This document shows positions 52,561-64,000 of a stretch of 64,000 nt of DNA, piece by piece. The position numbers and the translations under genes are program-made. The notes beneath the pieces are model-generated. The model saw only the letters and a list, made by a program, of their open reading frames with translations, was not told the DNA's origin and ran no database searches. The stretch is from Dicaeum eximium. Its lineage: Eukaryota; Chordata; Aves; Passeriformes; Dicaeidae. How positions within the stretch are numbered: the stretch's first letter is position 1; each line of letters begins with the position of its first letter. Location: assembly GCA_013396995.1 (NCBI GenBank), contig VWZP01010162.1, forward strand, positions 744,001 through 808,000, in the 5' to 3' direction.

Positions 52561-52755
52561 TTTGTTTTGTTTTGTTTTTTTTTTTTGGGGGGGGGNNNNN
52601 NNNNNNNNNNNNNNNNNNNNNNNNNNNNNNNNNNNNNNNNNNNNNNNNNGGGGTTTTTTGTTTGTTTTGGTTTTGGGGGTTTATTTTTGTTTGGCTTGGG
52701 GGTTTTTTGGTTTGATTTTGTTTCTTTAGTTGGTTTGGTTTTGGCTTTTTTTGCT
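52561..52755 (+). repeat. G/T-rich low-complexity block containing a 54-base assembly gap
   Basis: The + strand is nearly all G and T: (TTTTG)n, then T12 and G9, then N at 52,596-52,649, then GGGG and further GTTTT and GGGGG units. Four G-tracts can be seen (52,587-52,595, 52,650-52,653, 52,675-52,679, 52,698-52,702), so the block could form G-quadruplex DNA on the + strand. The gap itself lies within a poly-G run, which suggests sequencing failure in the repeat. Frames crossing the gap are artefacts. Confidence 0.85.
52596..52649. other. Assembly gap (54 N)
   Basis: Run of 54 undetermined bases flanked by G9 on the left and G4 on the right. The real length of missing sequence is unknown. 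Confidence 0.99.
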
Positions 52756-52967
52756 GATGGAGTAATTTTATAAGGATGCTAGAATGGGGGATTTCTGTAG
52801 ACATTGAGGAGCAGGGAGTTGTAGGTCTAAATGAGACACAGCAGGAAGGAGTTTAGCCCCATCTCCCACAGGCTAGTTTGGGCTGAGTTGCAGGTCCCCA
52901 TGAGGAAAGGAAGATGCCATCAGCTGCTGTGTGCTCATTCCAGGTGTACTGGAAAAGAAAGACCAGC

Positions 52968-53819
52968 TGGCGTGACCCTGGTTGAATGTCAGGCACCCAC
53001 CAAAGCCTCTCTATCACTCCTCTCCACAGCTGGACAGGGGAGATAAAATATACCAAAAGGTTCATGGGTTGAGAGGAGGACAGGGAGAGATCACTCACCA
53101 AATACCTTCAGGGGCAAACCAGACTCAAATTAGAGCTATTAATTGATTATATTACTAACAGAATCAGAGCAGGATAATGAAAAATAAAATAAGATAACAT
53201 GATAAATAAAATAAAACAAAATAACTTCAAAACCACTTTTCTTCTGCCCCATCCCCCTTCCCAGCTCCACCTCTTACCCCAGCATTGCAGGAAGACAGGG
53301 AATGAGAGTTATGATCAGATTATAGTTGTTGTTTCTCCTGCTGCTCAGAGAGAGAAGTCCTTGCCCTAGTACATCATGGAGTCCCTCCCTTGGGTGACAG
53401 TTCTCCACAAACTTCTCCAACATGACTCTCCCCCATGAACAGTTGATAAACTGCTGCAATGTGGCTCCTTTCCATTCTGTGCAGTCCTTCAGGCACAGCC
53501 TACTGCAATGTGGGTCCTCCACAGGGTCACAAGTCCTACCAGGAAACCTCCTCCACCATGGGCTCCTGTCTCCATGGGTGTGCAGGTCCCTGCCAGGAGC
53601 CTGCTCCAGCACAGGCCTCCCACAGGTTCACAGCCTCCTCTCAGGCATCCTCCTGCTCTGCTCTGGGTCCTCCACAGTCTGCAGCTGGATCTCTGCATCC
53701 CCATAGACCTCCATGGGCTGCAGGGGAATCAGCTGCCTCACCATGGTCTGCATCTCAGGGTAAAGAGGGATCTCAGCTCTGACGCCTGGAGCACCTTCTC
53801 CCCCTCCTTCTCCACTGAC
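52968..53819 (-). mobile_element. Truncated solo LTR of an ERVL-type endogenous retrovirus
   Basis: Non-coding long terminal repeat of a type common in neoavian, especially songbird, genomes. I recognise it from repeated CATGG-GGCTGCAGGGGAATC modules (about 53,560-53,760), the GAGCACCTTCTCCCCCTCC stretch (53,790-53,812) and, at the 52.97-53.10 kb end, the sequence near CAGGCACCCACCAAAGCC that forms the LTR 3' end in minus orientation. It stops abruptly at 53,819, so its 5' part (read on the minus strand) is missing. No gag, pol or env sequence lies next to it and no target-site duplication is visible. The place where a polyadenylation signal is expected (about 53,145) reads AATATA on the minus strand, so the signal looks lost. 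Frames of 94-145 codons inside it on both strands are not genes. The family assignment is from memory and needs a repeat-library search. Confidence 0.75.
53179..53224 (+). repeat. (AATAA)n-like A/T tract inside the LTR
   Basis: Imperfect AATAAA/ATAAAA units within the LTR body, probably a local expansion after insertion. Confidence 0.7.
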
Positions 53820-53824
53820 GGATT

Positions 53825-56800
53825 AAAGAGAACTGAAGATGTTCATTTCTTGGCTACAATTAATTGCCACAAAATGTATCAGATGCCAAAGTATCAATGG
53901 GTATCAAAGCAATTGAAAACATTAATGAAAGAGACCATTAATTAACCACAGAGCTGTCTCTGCTGCTGAGGCTCAGGAAATTCAAGAAACTGAAAAAGCA
54001 TCACTGGACTCTTCCCTTGCTGTTATATTCCTGCTTATCCCAGATACAGGGGTAAATGAACACTCAGTCTGATCTAATAGAAGCAATCTGAAGTTCTTGT
54101 TATGTTTCCTATCTCCTCAGAGTATCTATGTAATATTTCATTGAATTTTACTTCTAAAAAGGTAATGGAGATGAGGTGTCAGCTGAGATACTACAAGCTG
54201 TTTTCTGCTTTGCAAAGAGACAGGGCTTTCTTCATAACTAATTGCACACCAAACATGCAGCAAAGTAAGCTTCTTGGGAAGTAAATGATCCAAGAACAGT
54301 TTAACTATATCAGGATTACATACTCCAGGCATTTAGCTGAAGCAGAAGGATTTGCACAGTATGAAACTCCTGAGAAATCTCTCAACAAAAACATTTTTTC
54401 TTTCTTTCCCGTGGTGTGTGGTCCAGCAGCTGCTACTCAGTGTTTGGATTTCATTCAACAATCCAAATTATTGAAAGGCACTTAGTATTCTGAAAGCCAG
54501 CTACATTTTTAACAAGCTCTGAATAATTTTTTTTAAGTGTGGTCTCTGAAGAAATGGTTATTCAGAAGGGCTGGATAGTGCTCCTTTTCTGTTGTTGAAA
54601 AACCAGGAGCTCATGCACAGATGAGGAAGAGATTTCTGTTTTCAAAAAGTGATGCAAGTATATGTATTTGCTGAGAATATTTATGCAGGATAACATGAAG
54701 GGAGATTTGTCCACACACCTTCAATTGCATTTTACTACTTATTCTAAAATCTGTAGGCATGGCAAATTTGGTCACAGTGCTTGATGCATTGGCATTCTTT
54801 GACAGGTCTGGATAACCAGTATAATGTGGGCATCATTCTTCCCATTTGCTTTAGGTCATGTGTTATTCTCCAGTTCATAGCTTCATAAAGCTGTGGAACA
54901 GCCTTTCTCTAGGAGAACTTTTGAAAAAAGGACATAGTAAAAAGGATTAGATGTAGCCATAAATATGATCAATGGCTTGCTAGAAACTACATTAAATAGC
55001 AGTGATATCAGCCCAGAGATGAGTTCTGCAACAGTCTTTTTGCAAACCTGAGTGGATAAATGATTCACCATGTGCTTGCTTTTCACAGACATCATTTACC
55101 AGAATATCCTATATCACCAGTCATTTGCACTCCAAATACAGAAGACTTGTGTGTTGTGCTTACCATTTCATCACTTCCCTCATTCTCCAAACATCTATTA
55201 AATGATGGGAAAAGAAATCAGATATGGTACAAATTGTGCCTCCCACTCCTTTCTGGAGGACTTTACCCATAATATTTTGACTTGTCCCTCTTGGGTTTCT
55301 TCCCCCCCTTTTGCTGTTGTTGTTGGGTTTGTTGATTTGTTTGTTTTCTCTGCGTAGTCTTGTCCACGTTTTGCCCACTTTGCCCATTATGCTTCTCTGC
55401 ACTGCAATCCCCCAGAGGACAATTCTGGATACTCAGCTTAGTGTTGAGTCCTTCAGCAATATCCTAAGTGCTCGAGCACAAAGTATGTCCACATTTTGCA
55501 CGGTGACTCTGTTTTCACAGTACTCCAGGGACCCTTATTTAAAACCTACCCAGCAGGTGGGTTCATGAATGAACTGCTCCCTGTCTGCACAGAGTTACAC
55601 TACATGGAGTTAGCCCTTGTTAGAACTCAGCCCACCACTGGATACAAACTACACACAAAACTTCAAAAAGCCAAGGTTCCATCAGAAATGACTCTTGCTA
55701 TATTTTTCCGAAGTATGTGTCTTCTAAACAAAACCATCAAATATTGGTATACTATGGCTAAAGAAATGTATGTATTTTTTAAAAAATCATTTGTCTGGTA
55801 GTAAGTATTGCAGAGAAGAAAGAATGAAATGGGAGACCAAGCCTCAATGATGAAGCCTAACAAAAACTACCAATTCCAGGTGCTTGTGAGAAAAAAGTTG
55901 TAGCAGGAAAGAAATAGCACTTTCTTTGACAGTGACAGCTAAGATTTGAAAATAGGAACAGAACATCTACTGACAGCATGACTCTATTATAGACTATATG
56001 GGGATTTTTATCTCTAAGTTGCTTGCAGCAATACATCTCATTCAGCTCCTCAGCCTTACTGATGCACCAAGCTTGACCCTGTGTCTTAGAAATGTACTCG
56101 CTATCAGTCAAGCTTGTTTGCATGAATGTAGCCCACTTTTATTTATCATAGTAATATACTTCATTTATATTTATTGCATGCTGCCTCCTTTAGTTGAGCT
56201 TTGACCTGAGACTGACCCAGATGTTTATATACTGTACATGCAGGTTCTGTTGCTTTTGTGGCTAACACTGACTGAAGAGCAGACCTGCATAGACACTTGG
56301 GGCCAGGCTACATGCAAAAAACCCCCAGTAGAACAGACATAACAAATTGCACTTAAATCCAGCCAAAATATTTGCAACATCTCAAAAAATATTTTTAAAC
56401 CTCAAGGCATTTATAGCAATTATTTAATGCAGAATGTGTTTTTTCAACTTCTGCTTGTAACAGATCTTACAGTTTGCATTGTAGCATGTAAATCATCACT
56501 AAAGCTATCTTGCCTCAGTGTTTAGAAGTAAAAAGAGAAAGCTTCAGCCAGAATGATGGTCCATAAAACCAGCAGGTTTTATTTGGCTCTGATTACCCAC
56601 CTAGAATACCTTCACTGATGTATAAATAAAGAAACCAGACACACTTTCATGTTGATGGCATTAAGCTACATGTGATCAAGCCATGCTGGTGCTGGCTGAC
56701 CCCTCTTGCTTGGCATGGGATTCAGTCCCTTATGTGAGAGCACTGGGCTGGAAAGATGTGTCACATTAAAGAAGAGCAAGAAATCCTTCATGCCCATTCT

Positions 56801-57995
56801 CTCTTTTTGGAAAGGTTTCATAGCATTCAGTCTCTGGGAAGCCTGCCTCTTGCTTCTTCCAAACTATGGATATGACAGGACTATTGCTAGCAACCAAATC
56901 ACTGAGATGTGAGAAGTTACCAGCTGGCAGATAAGCTGTGCTATCTATTTGCATGAATGTTCCCTGTCTGTTACAAGTGAGAAGTAAAATGTGTTAGCTA
57001 AAATAATGGAGGTGGCTTGTACTATAAAGAAATATTTTATTTTACCAAGCCTCATCTCAATGCTACTTACACAAAATGGCAACTGTGACCTTTGCAATGT
57101 TTTAAGCTAATGCTTTTTTGTTCCACCTATGGATTAGGTGACATATACACATACATCAAGCCATTCCAGCTCAATGACAAGTGGAAACCTATGGAAATTA
57201 ACTATAGAAATTCAGCTGCTTGTGGCTATCTTCTCATAGCTGATATTTGGTTCAGCTTGTGTCAAAAGTCACAAGAAAGATGTAGGCTTTGAAATTAGAA
57301 GAACTGAAGCCATTTGAAAATTTAAATAGGATTTCCATATCCATAAACTGAATTTTTTATCGATTTAGGGACACAGCTAATAAAGCAGAGACTGGAGAAC
57401 ACAAACGAGACCATTTATTAAGCTCATTCTCATAAGCTACAATGTCGAACATCAGCTTTTTTTCCCTCTTTGTTTTGAGTTCTTTATGTTGGCCTTATCT
57501 GGGCCTAGAAGGTTTGCTACTATAGGCTTGAAGATGGCTATTAGTAGATCTAAAGTGATTTTTAAAATTTGATTTTCCACTTGTGTATATTTATCAATTT
57601 AATGTATTTGTTTGCAAAATTCTTTAAGAAAGCACTGCTTGGAAATATTAGTCAAAACAGGCTTAAAACTTCTCCCTCTGCACAATGGCTGATGTGGTTT
57701 ATGACTACAACTCCTGCAAGGATTTAAGACTTCACAAATGGACAGGATTTATAAAAGAAGTGAAAAGAAAATGCAAAAGAGTGGAGACATTCAACTACTA
57801 CTGCACTTAGGTAAAATCCTAAGGGCCAGGTTCTATGTCACTCCACATTTTGTGCACTTAAGTTACACCACTGGAAATTGCAAAGCAGATGTAATTTGCT
57901 TCCAGCTTGCAGTACAGCAACACTTTACTAGATCCCGCTGTTAGGGGCCATTGAAGAATCTGCAAGAGGGTTATTTCCCTCCTGTAAAGATGTGA
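53825..57995. other. Gene-free unique sequence
   Basis: No recognisable exon or transposon. A GTT/GTTT-rich piece lies at 55,310-55,345. Frames such as 55,496-55,801 (101 codons) overlap others on both strands and have no known motif. Confidence 0.5.
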
Positions 57996-57999
57996 AATG

Positions 58000-58126
58000 G
58001 TCTCCTGAAAGAAATGGTACAAGTGTTATTGAGTGGACTTTCATTAAATGAGCACTGGGAAAGGCTTGAAAATATCTAGCAGTCTGGTGACCTGGGAGTC
58101 TCCTCCAGCTCTAATTTCTGTGATCA
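58000..58126 (+). mobile_element. Probable old CR1/L3-type LINE 3' tail
   Basis: The segment ending TCTGGTGACCTGGGAGTCTC, CTCCAGCTCTAATTTCTGTGA resembles the end of old CR1-group elements, which close with a GGTCCCTTCCAGC-like stretch and a TTCTGTGATT-like tail. No coding block is preserved, so this rests on the tail alone. Confidence 0.4.
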
Positions 58127-58538
58127 AGGAGATGAAGGATAGAGAAGGAATTAAATTAAGCCTGAGGCACAAGGATTCCTGGAGCTGATCACCTCTCCCA
58201 GGAAAATGTCAGTCTAAAAGGTTTTCCAATACTTCTCAGTAGCAGTTTTGACATGTGAAATTCAGGTGTTTCTCTGAACTCTAGCTGATGTTATTGATAA
58301 TATTTATTATCACAAATGTCAAGATATTGTCCCAGTTGCTTCATTATTGAACGTTTCTTACGTGACCTTCCACATGATTATTAGTTTGCAGTGATTTGTG
58401 AAACTTCAGAGGGCCCAGCATGAGCTTCCTGTGGTGACAGGACAGTAAATGATTAGAAATCCTCTATCTCCACCAGCCATATGGTCAGCAACACAAGGAC
58501 CTTTAATACAACTCTCCTGGAGTTGCTTTTACCCTGTT

Positions 58539-58580
58539 TTTTCTCTTTAATTTTTGATTAATTTTCTCTTTAATTTTTGA
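58539..58580 (+). repeat. Tandem duplication, 23-base period, two copies
   Basis: TTTTCTCTTTAATTTTTGA occurs at 58,539-58,557 and again at 58,562-58,580, separated by TTAA. A recent local duplication by slippage is the simplest explanation. Confidence 0.9.
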
Positions 58581-58584
58581 CCCA

Positions 58585-61500
58585 AGCAGTTCCAGTTGAA
58601 TGCTTGGGATGCCTTTCTCATAGGTTTTGGGGAGTTATAGTCAGGTGTGTGCAGCCCAGGGAACTCAGGTACAGAAGGTTAGAAACCAACCTCTTCAGAA
58701 AGCCCTTTCAAGTAAAAGGAGAAATATGACCTCTTTCATTGCTCCCTTGACTCCAGACAATGCTACTGATATAGTGGCTGGTTTCACTTTCTAAAGATTC
58801 ATATACCCATTGGAAACTTTGATAATTCTCTGCAAACAACAAAGAAGGGGAAGGGAAAATGCTTCTTTGATTACCATGTCTTAAAATAGTATTTAACATT
58901 GTGGTGAAGAACTTGAGAATCTACTTCTGCTCATCTTTTCTTTGAGATGGTCATGTGCACTTCTTCAAAGCTGGTGCTGAAACCACTGTCCACCTTGCTA
59001 GCATTTCACTTAGTTTTGCTTTGTTTGGGTTTCCATAACAAAGCAAAACAGTAGCCTTGGAGGACAAACATATGATATATTTTAGAAAAACACCCTTAGT
59101 AATCTGAAATTTTTTTGTATTTATTTGCTTTCCTCATGTCCCTGCAATAGTACAACCTGCTCTCCTGCTGCTAACACTGACTGGTTGTAACAGATATCTT
59201 CACCTGTCTTTTATGGGTTTTTCTCAGATCTGACAAATACCTTAGAATCAGGAAAAGCACAAAGACACATCTATTACTTTATGGTACTTCCTTAATTTTA
59301 TCTATTATCAAAGCTTCACTAACTATGCCTATATCTTTTTTGACAAGCTAATACAATCAACCCTGCTACCTCAGCTCATCTACTATCAGTATGGGAATAT
59401 CATGTTCCAATGAAATTGTTAACCATTAATAGGCACAGCGCTGAAATATTAATCCATTTTGTCTCTCCAGGGCATTATAATCAACAGATAGAGTGGGACT
59501 TAAAATGTATGTGTGGAGATTGCTACAGTACACAGCACATCAAACTATGACTTAAAACATACTCTGAAGAGATCACTTCTCTCCATATGTAATATGGAAC
59601 TGAAATGAGAATTAGAGGCAGCATGTGTACTGATCTTTCACAAGAAGATGACAAAAATATGTCTACTGCTACACCATCAACTGTTTTATTCTGCTACTCT
59701 GTAAGAAAAATAAGTTATAACGGAAATACCATAATGAACTTCCCACACAGATGAGTTAAATTGAAAAAGAACTCCCACCAGCATGCATTATGCAGATTGC
59801 CTTATTCGTGTCTGTCATATGCTTCTGCACAAACACCAGTCTTCTTGCCCTCAACTATCCTGCCATTTGCTACCCTAGTCAGTAAAACAAATTCTAGTGT
59901 AATGCATGAACCTTCAGTGAGCCTCCATATTTCACAAAATCATAATAGCAGCTATGAAAAAGGCCATCTTTTCTTAGGAAACCAAAAATACACTCTTCCT
60001 ACAGCCCAAAGGTGCCAGCTCTATCTCCAGTATTGTGTGTCTGCCATTAACTTTCACTCTGGCAGGTCCCTCCTAAGGTATAAGCCAGAATCAGAATACC
60101 TGATTCATTAGCTACATTATTTTGCTGATAGCTTTTGCTTTGTTTGTTTTACAGGACAGTGGCTATTAAGAGATAGCTTCAGCAATCTCTGTGTACCTCT
60201 AAGCTGATTTTTGTTTCACTCTTTTCAAAAAGGGGATGAGGTGAACATCCTAGGGATGATAAACCAGAGATAAGACTCTTTCTTGCCAGCTTTTATTTGT
60301 GCAAATTACTAAGGCAGACAGATAATTCTGCAAAAAATTAGGTAAATCATGAAGAACATCACAGTTTTAATGGTTTTTTGTCTTTTCTTCACCTGACAAT
60401 GCCTTAGAGGTGTTCAGATACCATTATTTCTGGAATGTCCACAAAACACAGCTCTGATAATTAGAAGAGATTTCTTGCCCTTAACTGCTCATTTTCACAG
60501 TGTGTTAACATGAAGCATTACCCAATTGTTAAGTCTAGGTATTGGTTATTTCAAGCTGTACATGGATTAATATTGTTTGCCTTGTGGACAGACTAATGTA
60601 TTTGTCCACAACAAAGGACAAACAGATGTACATCTTTTCTTCAGAGTTCAGAGATTAATTTTCAGAAGGGAACTAGACAAAATTATTTGCACTGCTGTTA
60701 AGCAGTTTCTTTCTCCGTTTTCTTTCTTCTCCCACTGAGGAGACCAGTGATAACACAATAACTCTTTTGCCACAAGAAAAGTAAGGAGCAGCTGCTTCCA
60801 TGGAGGAGGAAACAGAAGCTTTGTAGAATAAACAAAGCTGGTGCACTTTTTATTAAAAACTGTACTTTACAGCTGAAACATAATCTAAGGATGAAACAGC
60901 TGATATGGCTATTTTGCTGGTTCTTAAAGAGTTTATACTACATTAAATTGACTCCCATGGGTTTAATTTTTCAGTGCTGTTACAATCACCAACCTCTCTT
61001 ATTGAGAGGGTCAATAAGCACAATGTGAAGTCTTGTAAATCATTGCCTTGCTATTTTTGTAATATATAATGTGACCCTTTCACACACCTTAAAAATTATA
61101 AACCAGAGCACACACTGTATATCAAACAAATAAATCAGCTGCTATAAATACAGTCTTTCTTTTGGTTCTGGACAGATTAATTCTACTGCATTTCATATGT
61201 TTTAAATTGTTTTTGGCTTCAGAGGCAAAACCTGCTTTTGTACTCAGAAAGCAAAGACCCTGGACGTAATCTATTTTAAAAGCTTAATAGAGAAAAAGTG
61301 ACCCTGAAAGCATATTTTAAAATTATTCCACTAAAAGCCTTAGAACTATAAACATTAAATAAATTAAGTCATTATACTGAGAAAAAAATCTAGTCAGTTG
61401 ATAGAAACTTTTAAGTGAAATTTTGAAAAGGGAAAGAACAAATGAGAATTAAACATAACAGTGACCTAATAACCTATTTAGTGCTCCAGGGCTGCTTTTT

Positions 61501-63100
61501 TCTACAGGTGTATTTACCAGCCATATTTCCCATGCAAACTGAAATTTGAACTGAGTCTCTGAAGAATATGTTTTGTAATGGAAAACTGTAGTGTTATGAG
61601 GAAAAACTTGTTTTAAGCAGGAGATTCTTTACAGGAACAGGAGATTTTGCCCGTGTATTCTTGTGCAGTTTCCTTCATGCCTTTTACCACCTGCATTAAA
61701 GGATATTGGTTCATGCCTACAGTCTTCTGCATCAGCCACTAGTGAGAAATAGATGTCCTTGGTCATGTTTAGTATCCCAGTCCTAAAAGTCCTACTTTTC
61801 CTAGTCCTCACGGTTTCTGTCTCTGCTGTTGGAGGAAAAAGCACTGATCAGAGGCATTTGAAGGGGAAATTATGCAAGAAAGAGAAAATATCAGAACTAA
61901 GGTGCTACAGCTTTTTAAAAGAAAGAGCTGCAAAGCCCTGAGACCTGTGAGGCTTTGTGTTTCTGCTGTGCCAACTCCAACCTGCAGAAGACATTTCTCA
62001 AACACTCCTCAGTCACAGTCCACAATGAAGTGACTTTGGCTTTGGACACAGGCAGCTTGGATGGAGGAAAGCAGGGAATGTATTTGTTGAACAGATGTCC
62101 TTCACAATGAATTTCAGCTTGTGAGTGTTCTACAAAGGCTTCATAGCTGTGTTCCTGTGATGAGCAGATCGTCCTGCTATTGACTTTGCTGAAGAAGTTT
62201 GAGATGAGAATTTGCCTGTTTCCTATTTTTATCTATTTTATCATGTCTTCACCAACTTATTGTTCTGAGGACCCCTTTGTTTGTCATTCCTCTATTTCCT
62301 CAACCCAAGATTTTTGGAGTATTCATTGTTAAAATAAACATTCATGGTTCATGCTTACTGCAGTCTTCAAGGACTTGGAGAGACACTGCTCTGACTGAAA
62401 GTCCAGCAAGAATCTAGTGCATAAGGTTGTCTCAAATGGTCCAAGACAGCTGGGAAGTGTTGTTTATTGGTGAAGTAGTCTTTTACCTAGGTCCATGAAA
62501 GAAATTAAATTTGAAGTACAGTACGTCCTGCATTGTACATTTATCCTTGTATAAGGCCAGAAAAATTTTGACATGACATAAAATACTTTTCCATGAGAAG
62601 AACTGGATATATCTATAGATTAGGTCTAGGCTGACTTGTGATCTGTACAGTTCCCTGATACAGGCTTGCATTCTTTCTTTTTTAGAGAATGCTTTTTTGT
62701 GCGTGGCAAGTTGTAACTGACACTGTCCTACAAAAAACTGTGATCGAGTTATGCTGGAACTGTAAATAGGGAAAAGGTACTGCTTTTTCTTTGGGGTTCA
62801 TTTGATGTAAGGGTCAAAAGGGTTTGAATTCAATGATCTCATGATCAAATCAGGTCTGCTTGCATTGAATATTTTAGCCATTTTAATTCATGAAAATAAT
62901 CTGTATGCTCACATTGACATTTTTTTCAAGCAGAAAAATCCCTTTGATTTGAACATCTAAGACTTTTCCTCTTCCTTTTCCTTCACCTCTTCAGGGAGCT
63001 TCCCCAAAAGAGCTGTCAGATGTGCCATTCAATTCCTAGTCTTCTCTCTGTAGTTCTTCTGAATGGACAGAGCTGAAAAATAATGCATATCCTCAAATAT
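58585..63100. other. Gene-free unique sequence
   Basis: No feature I can support. It contains a 116-codon frame (59,761-60,111, +) with no known motif and the small frame with a signal-peptide-like start at 61,753-61,941, which is discussed under findings because nothing but its composition supports it. Confidence 0.5.
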
Positions 63101-63106
63101 TCTTCT

Positions 63107-63216
63107 ATCTCATCTCATCTCATCTCATCTCATCTCATCTCATCTCATCTCATCTCATCTCATCTCATCTCATCTCATCTCATCTCATCTCATGTCATCT
63201 CAATCTCATCTCATCC
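63107..63216 (+). repeat. (CATCT)n pentanucleotide microsatellite
   Basis: Sixteen perfect CATCT units at 63,111-63,190, then a few interrupted units (CATGT, CATCT, CAATCT, CATCT, CATCC). The long pure core suggests it is unstable and polymorphic. Confidence 0.97.
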
Positions 63217-63297
63217 TAAAAATTATTGAAATTTAAATGCACATATAATAATTTTATGATAAAGCTCACTTTTTTTTTGCCTGTGGCAGTCTCATTA

Positions 63298-63546
63298 GAC
63301 TTATTAGGCAACAGGCAGAAACTGATGCACAGGAAATTCCACCTAAATGTGAGGAGGAACTTCTTTACTGTGCACTGGAACAGATTGTCCAGAGAGGTTG
63401 TGGATCCTCCCTCACTGGGGATATTCAAGAACCATCCAGACACAATCCTGTGCCACGTGCTTGGGGATGACCCTGCTAGAGCAAGGAGGTCAGACCAGAA
63501 GATCTACTGTGGGCCCTTCCAACTTTATCCATTCTGTGATTCTTTA
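63298..63546 (+). mobile_element. CR1 LINE 3' end, 5'-truncated
   Basis: Plus-strand CR1. Its translation contains RKFHLNVRRNFFTVHWNRLS followed by REVVDPPSLGIFKNH, the C-terminal end of CR1 ORF2, and then the 3' untranslated part with CAGACCAGAAGATCTACTGT and GGGCCCTTCCAACTTTATCC, ending ATTCTGTGATTCTTT, the typical CR1 tail octamers. The last 75 or so codons of the frame at 63,226-63,552 follow the CR1 protein and then run through the non-coding tail. The preserved frame makes it one of the youngest LINE copies in the window, but it is only about 250 bases long and cannot move. Confidence 0.93.
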
Positions 63547-63657
63547 ATATAAATGGGATGGGAAATGGCCTTTTATGTCCATACTCACTGCACATGCAAA
63601 AGCTGAGCTCAGCTTCATTGTCTTGTCTCTCCTAGTTTTCTTTATTCTAGAGCACAA

Positions 63658-63701
63658 CAAACAAACAAACAAACAAACAAACAAACAAACAAACAAACAA
63701 A
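63658..63701 (+). repeat. (CAAA)11 microsatellite
   Basis: Eleven perfect CAAA units. Likely length-polymorphic. It lies about 110 bases downstream of the CR1 3' end. Confidence 0.97.
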
Positions 63702-64000
63702 CCACCTAGCTCAAACCTAATCCCATAATCCTGAGGCCTTTTAAGATTTTACTCAAAAAAAATTAGTCTGACATATTTCAGTTTCACAGAAAAACAGTAC
63801 CTCAGTCAATGACATAACCTACTAATTTCAAATAATTTCAAATATAAGACTAGTTGTCGGGGATTTGGACTAAAATGCATTTATAAATGAAATGTGATAG
63901 GCTACAATATAAAAAAATTTTGCATGCTAGAATTTTGCATGAGACTTTTTGTGAAAATATTTGGCAGTGTCATATCAATATAATATCTACCACATTCCAG
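63702..64000. other. Gene-free unique sequence to the window end
   Basis: AT-rich sequence with a small direct repeat of the type ATTTCAAATA near 63,825-63,845. Nothing else recognised. Confidence 0.5.

Noticed and set aside
52373..52804. Frames of 62-143 codons crossing the N gap
   Set aside because: They depend on undetermined bases and on low-complexity G/T sequence.
53274..53945. Several frames of 71-145 codons on both strands
   Set aside because: They lie in a non-coding LTR whose GC-rich composition leaves several frames open.
63107..63216. Regular array considered as a CRISPR-like repeat
   Set aside because: It is a continuous pentanucleotide repeat with no spacers, in a vertebrate genome.

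Overview
The window looks like nuclear DNA from a bird, probably a neoavian and possibly a songbird. The evidence is the repeat content: at least eight fragments of CR1-type LINEs, several carrying the avian CR1 3' end that finishes in copies of ATTCTATGATTCT, and one long terminal repeat of the ERVL-like kind that is abundant in neoavian and especially songbird genomes. The sequence is AT-rich with very few CpG dinucleotides, and it contains one single N (20,357) and one 54-base N gap (52,596-52,649), so it comes from a draft assembly. The species call is inference.

I find no protein-coding exon, RNA gene, CpG island or promoter that I can support. The open reading frames are short, mostly 60-145 codons, often overlap on both strands, and match no family I know unless they lie inside a repeat. 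The stretch is best read as a gene desert or the interior of a very large intron; the sequence cannot tell me which.

Layout: 1-3.4 kb unique sequence; 3.4-5.7 kb a very old, nearly full-length CR1/L3-type LINE on the + strand in which decayed endonuclease, reverse transcriptase and 3' end can still be recognised; 5.7-10.1 kb unique, with a possible unidentified repeat at 9.3-9.8 kb; 10.1-10.9 kb a CR1 reverse-transcriptase fragment (- strand) lacking its 3' end; 12.9-13.6 kb a CR1 3' fragment (- strand); 13.6-28.6 kb unique; 28.6-29.0 kb an old LINE RT fragment (- strand) that still reads FADD; 30.0 kb a short CR1 3' tail (- strand); 30.1-49.4 kb unique, with some microsatellites and an inverted repeat; 49.5 kb a CR1 3' fragment (+); 51.0-51.8 kb an old LINE RT fragment (+); 52.56-52.76 kb a G/T-rich low-complexity block containing the gap; 52.97-53.82 kb a truncated ERVL-type LTR (- strand); 53.8-63.1 kb mostly unique, with a probable old LINE tail at 58.0-58.1 kb; 63.1-63.7 kb a pentanucleotide array, a CR1 3' end (+) and a CAAA array.

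No genes act together here. What the window holds is a layered record of LINE and LTR insertions of different ages, plus a few unexplained items: a small reading frame with a signal-peptide-like start at 61.75 kb, a 16-bp inverted repeat at 38.7 kb, and stretches whose texture resembles conserved non-coding DNA. I found no convincing new biological system.
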